Below are positions 25,147 through 25,770 of a stretch of DNA of 25,770 bases, in pieces. Where the stretch lies: assembly GCA_024232355.1 (NCBI GenBank), contig JAAEPW010001140.1:1-25770 (forward strand), in the 5' to 3' direction. Under the pieces are notes generated by a model. It was given only the letters and a program-made list of their open reading frames with translations. It was not told the DNA's origin and did not search any database. Origin of the DNA: Chloroflexota bacterium. GTDB lineage: Bacteria; Chloroflexota; Anaerolineae; B4-G1. Both the position numbers and the translations under genes were made by a program. Within the stretch, counting starts at the first letter, position 1. Each line of letters begins with the position of its first letter.

Positions 25147-25188
25147 AAAAAATAAAAAAAGACCGTGGGGCAAGCGCCTCCCACGGCC
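25147..25188 (-). terminator. Terminator T2 in the RIO1 leader
   Basis: On the minus strand GGCCGTGGG (25188-25180) pairs with CCCACGGTC (25169-25161, one G-U pair), followed directly by a T run TTTTTTTATTTTTT. This is a textbook intrinsic terminator placed about 80 bases before the chosen RIO1 start. Confidence 0.8.
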
Positions 25189-25212
25189 ATTGTTAGTCAG
25201 TTGATTGGAAAC

Positions 25213-25247
25213 AAAAAAAGGCCGTGGGTGCCAGGTGCCCCACGGCC
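25213..25247 (-). terminator. Terminator T1 in the RIO1 leader, near-duplicate of T2
   Basis: On the minus strand GGCCGTGGG (25247-25239) pairs with CCCACGGCC (25228-25220), followed by seven T (25219-25213). Stem sequence and layout nearly repeat those of T2, 24 bases away. Confidence 0.8.
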
Positions 25248-25273
25248 AAGGAAATCTACAGAATTAGATCCTT

Positions 25274-25297
25274 ACAGGAAAAGCTTGCTTTTCCTGT
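25274..25297. promoter_or_regulatory. Perfect 11-base-pair hairpin in the RIO1 leader
   Basis: ACAGGAAAAGC (25274-25284) and GCTTTTCCTGT (25287-25297) are exact complements around two bases, so a tight hairpin forms on the transcript between the mini-ORF and terminator T1. Confidence 0.7.
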
Positions 25298-25299
25298 TG

Positions 25300-25322
25300 A
25301 AAAACTCCGGATCGGGGTTTTT
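25300..25322 (-). terminator. Hairpin with T5 directly after the leader ORF
   Basis: AAAAACTCCG (25300-25309) pairs with CGGGGTTTTT (25313-25322) with one mismatch around three bases. On the minus strand it ends in five T. It touches the stop codon of the 18-codon ORF, so a translating ribosome would disrupt it. Confidence 0.5.
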
Positions 25323-25378
25323 CACCGGTCACCAGGCGCACTTAACCAGGGGAAAACAAGAACTTTTTCATATGACAT
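25322..25378 (-). CDS. 18-residue leader peptide or small protein upstream of RIO1
   Basis: ATG at 25378 is preceded by AGGAGG at 25394-25389 with 10 bases between. The frame encodes MSYEKVLVFPWLSAPGDR and stops at 25322-25324. It is too short for the usual gene finders. It is the first ORF after a consensus promoter and is followed at once by a hairpin and two terminators, a typical position for a leader peptide in attenuation. No run of one amino acid points to a particular tRNA; the V-L-V-F-P-W-L stretch is hydrophobic. A second start at 25371 in another frame gives only 9 residues. Confidence 0.5.
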   Translation of the reverse strand: MSYEKVLVFPWLSAPGDR

Positions 25379-25413
25379 ACGCCTGCAACCTCCTTTTAGG
25401 ATATGATGGCGCA

Positions 25414-25441
25414 ATTATACTGGGTTCGCGCCGATTGTCAA
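25414..25441 (-). promoter_or_regulatory. Consensus promoter of the RIO1 leader
   Basis: On the minus strand TTGACA (25441-25436), a 16-base spacer and TATAAT (25419-25414): both hexamers match the sigma-70 consensus perfectly. Start of transcription would be near 25407, giving a leader of roughly 340 bases to the chosen RIO1 start. Confidence 0.85.
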
Positions 25442-25447
25442 ATCTGG

Positions 25448-25482
25448 ACGATACTCTGGTATCGCCACGATACTCTGGTATC
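25448..25482. promoter_or_regulatory. Two identical operator-like palindromes upstream of the RIO1-leader promoter
   Basis: The 16-base sequence ACGATACTCTGGTATC occurs at 25448-25463 and 25467-25482. Each copy contains the inverted repeat GATAC-TCTG-GTATC. The nearer copy is 6 bases from the -35 box; the centres are 19 bases apart. Confidence 0.75.
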
Positions 25483-25486
25483 ACAC

Positions 25487-25770
25487 TCACTGCAACGGGA
25501 AAACGGCCAAAAACAACCAACTCGTAAACAGCGCACCGCTTAATGCAAAAGGCCATTTCTGTCGGTACGATGCAGTCACCAACGCCAAAAGTCCCAAAAC
25601 GACCGGGAGCATTGGGAGAATCAGTATAACTTTAGTTTCCGGTAAAAGTTTCGATGAATTTCGACCGACACTCCATATATTGGGGGTGTCACGAAATTTC
25701 ACCCACATATAGGGGCATAGTCTTGTATTTACACCCTTTCTCAAAGTTGATGGTTGCCGGATAGTCTCCC
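25487..25770 (-). CDS. 3' end of a membrane protein of unknown family (partial)
   Basis: On the minus strand the frame is open from the right window edge to the stop at 25487-25489, so at least 93 C-terminal residues are seen and the start lies outside. Near its end are two probable membrane helices (VILILPMLPVVLGLLALVTA and FALSGALFTSWLFLAVF) separated by the short basic loop SYRQKWP. The tail arrangement recalls C-terminal helix pairs of some membrane-anchored serine hydrolases, but no motif supports that. The stop lies 4 bases from the nearer operator-like repeat. Confidence 0.45.
   Translation of the reverse strand, partial: ETIRQPSTLRKGVNTRLCPYMWVKFRDTPNIWSVGRNSSKLLPETKVILILPMLPVVLGLLALVTASYRQKWPFALSGALFTSWLFLAVFPLQ

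Noticed and set aside
1..25770. Search by eye for tRNA, rRNA, CRISPR arrays and intact insertion sequences
   Set aside because: None was seen; a covariance-model search would be needed to exclude small RNA genes.

Overview
The window looks like a chromosomal segment of an uncultured or little-studied Chloroflexota (Anaerolineae-like) bacterium. This assignment is an inference. It rests on a very long LamG/calcium-repeat surface protein, a receiver-Roadblock fusion, a RIO1 kinase and a Haliangium-like microcompartment locus in one moderately GC-rich segment. No rRNA, tRNA, CRISPR array or intact insertion sequence was seen.

Layout. (1) 1-7446, minus strand: one uninterrupted reading frame of 2482 codons that runs off the left edge. 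It encodes a giant secreted or membrane-anchored protein with aspartate-rich thrombospondin-3-like repeats, a central cluster of membrane segments and three LamG-like domains. (2) 7447-8305: its long leader and promoter, then a gap holding only a probable phosphotransferase remnant. (3) 8306-12375: a D-aminoacylase-family amidohydrolase, a convergent LURP-one/tubby-like protein, and a receiver-Roadblock regulator followed closely by triose-phosphate isomerase. (4) 12571-16962: a 1463-residue giant 2-hydroxyacyl-CoA dehydratase activase. (5) 17111-23861, minus strand: a bacterial microcompartment (BMC) operon. (6) 24033-25770, minus strand: a RIO1-type kinase behind an elaborate leader, then the 3' end of a membrane protein.

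The BMC operon is the main system. In transcription order it encodes an RpiB-like sugar-phosphate isomerase, deoxyribose-phosphate aldolase (DeoC), a tandem-domain shell trimer, a shell hexamer, a pentamer, a CoA-acylating aldehyde dehydrogenase, a low-GC orphan, a second shell trimer, a GNAT acetyltransferase and two more pentamers. All three enzymes have an N-terminal amphipathic helix resembling an encapsulation peptide, followed by a linker. The simplest reading is a DeoC-based metabolosome: a pentose-phosphate-type substrate is isomerised and cleaved to acetaldehyde plus glyceraldehyde 3-phosphate, and the aldehyde is oxidised to acetyl-CoA inside the shell. No phosphotransacylase or alcohol dehydrogenase is present in the window, so the core is incomplete here. 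The shell gene order resembles what I recall of the Haliangium ochraceum BMC locus.

Less expected features are a replaced catalytic cysteine in the RpiB-like enzyme, phased CGTGANN heptamer repeats at three BMC gene borders (one forming the end of the RpiB gene), a double hairpin just before the hexamer gene, and a RIO1 leader with a consensus promoter, two operator-like palindromes, a tiny ORF, two further hairpins and two near-identical terminators.
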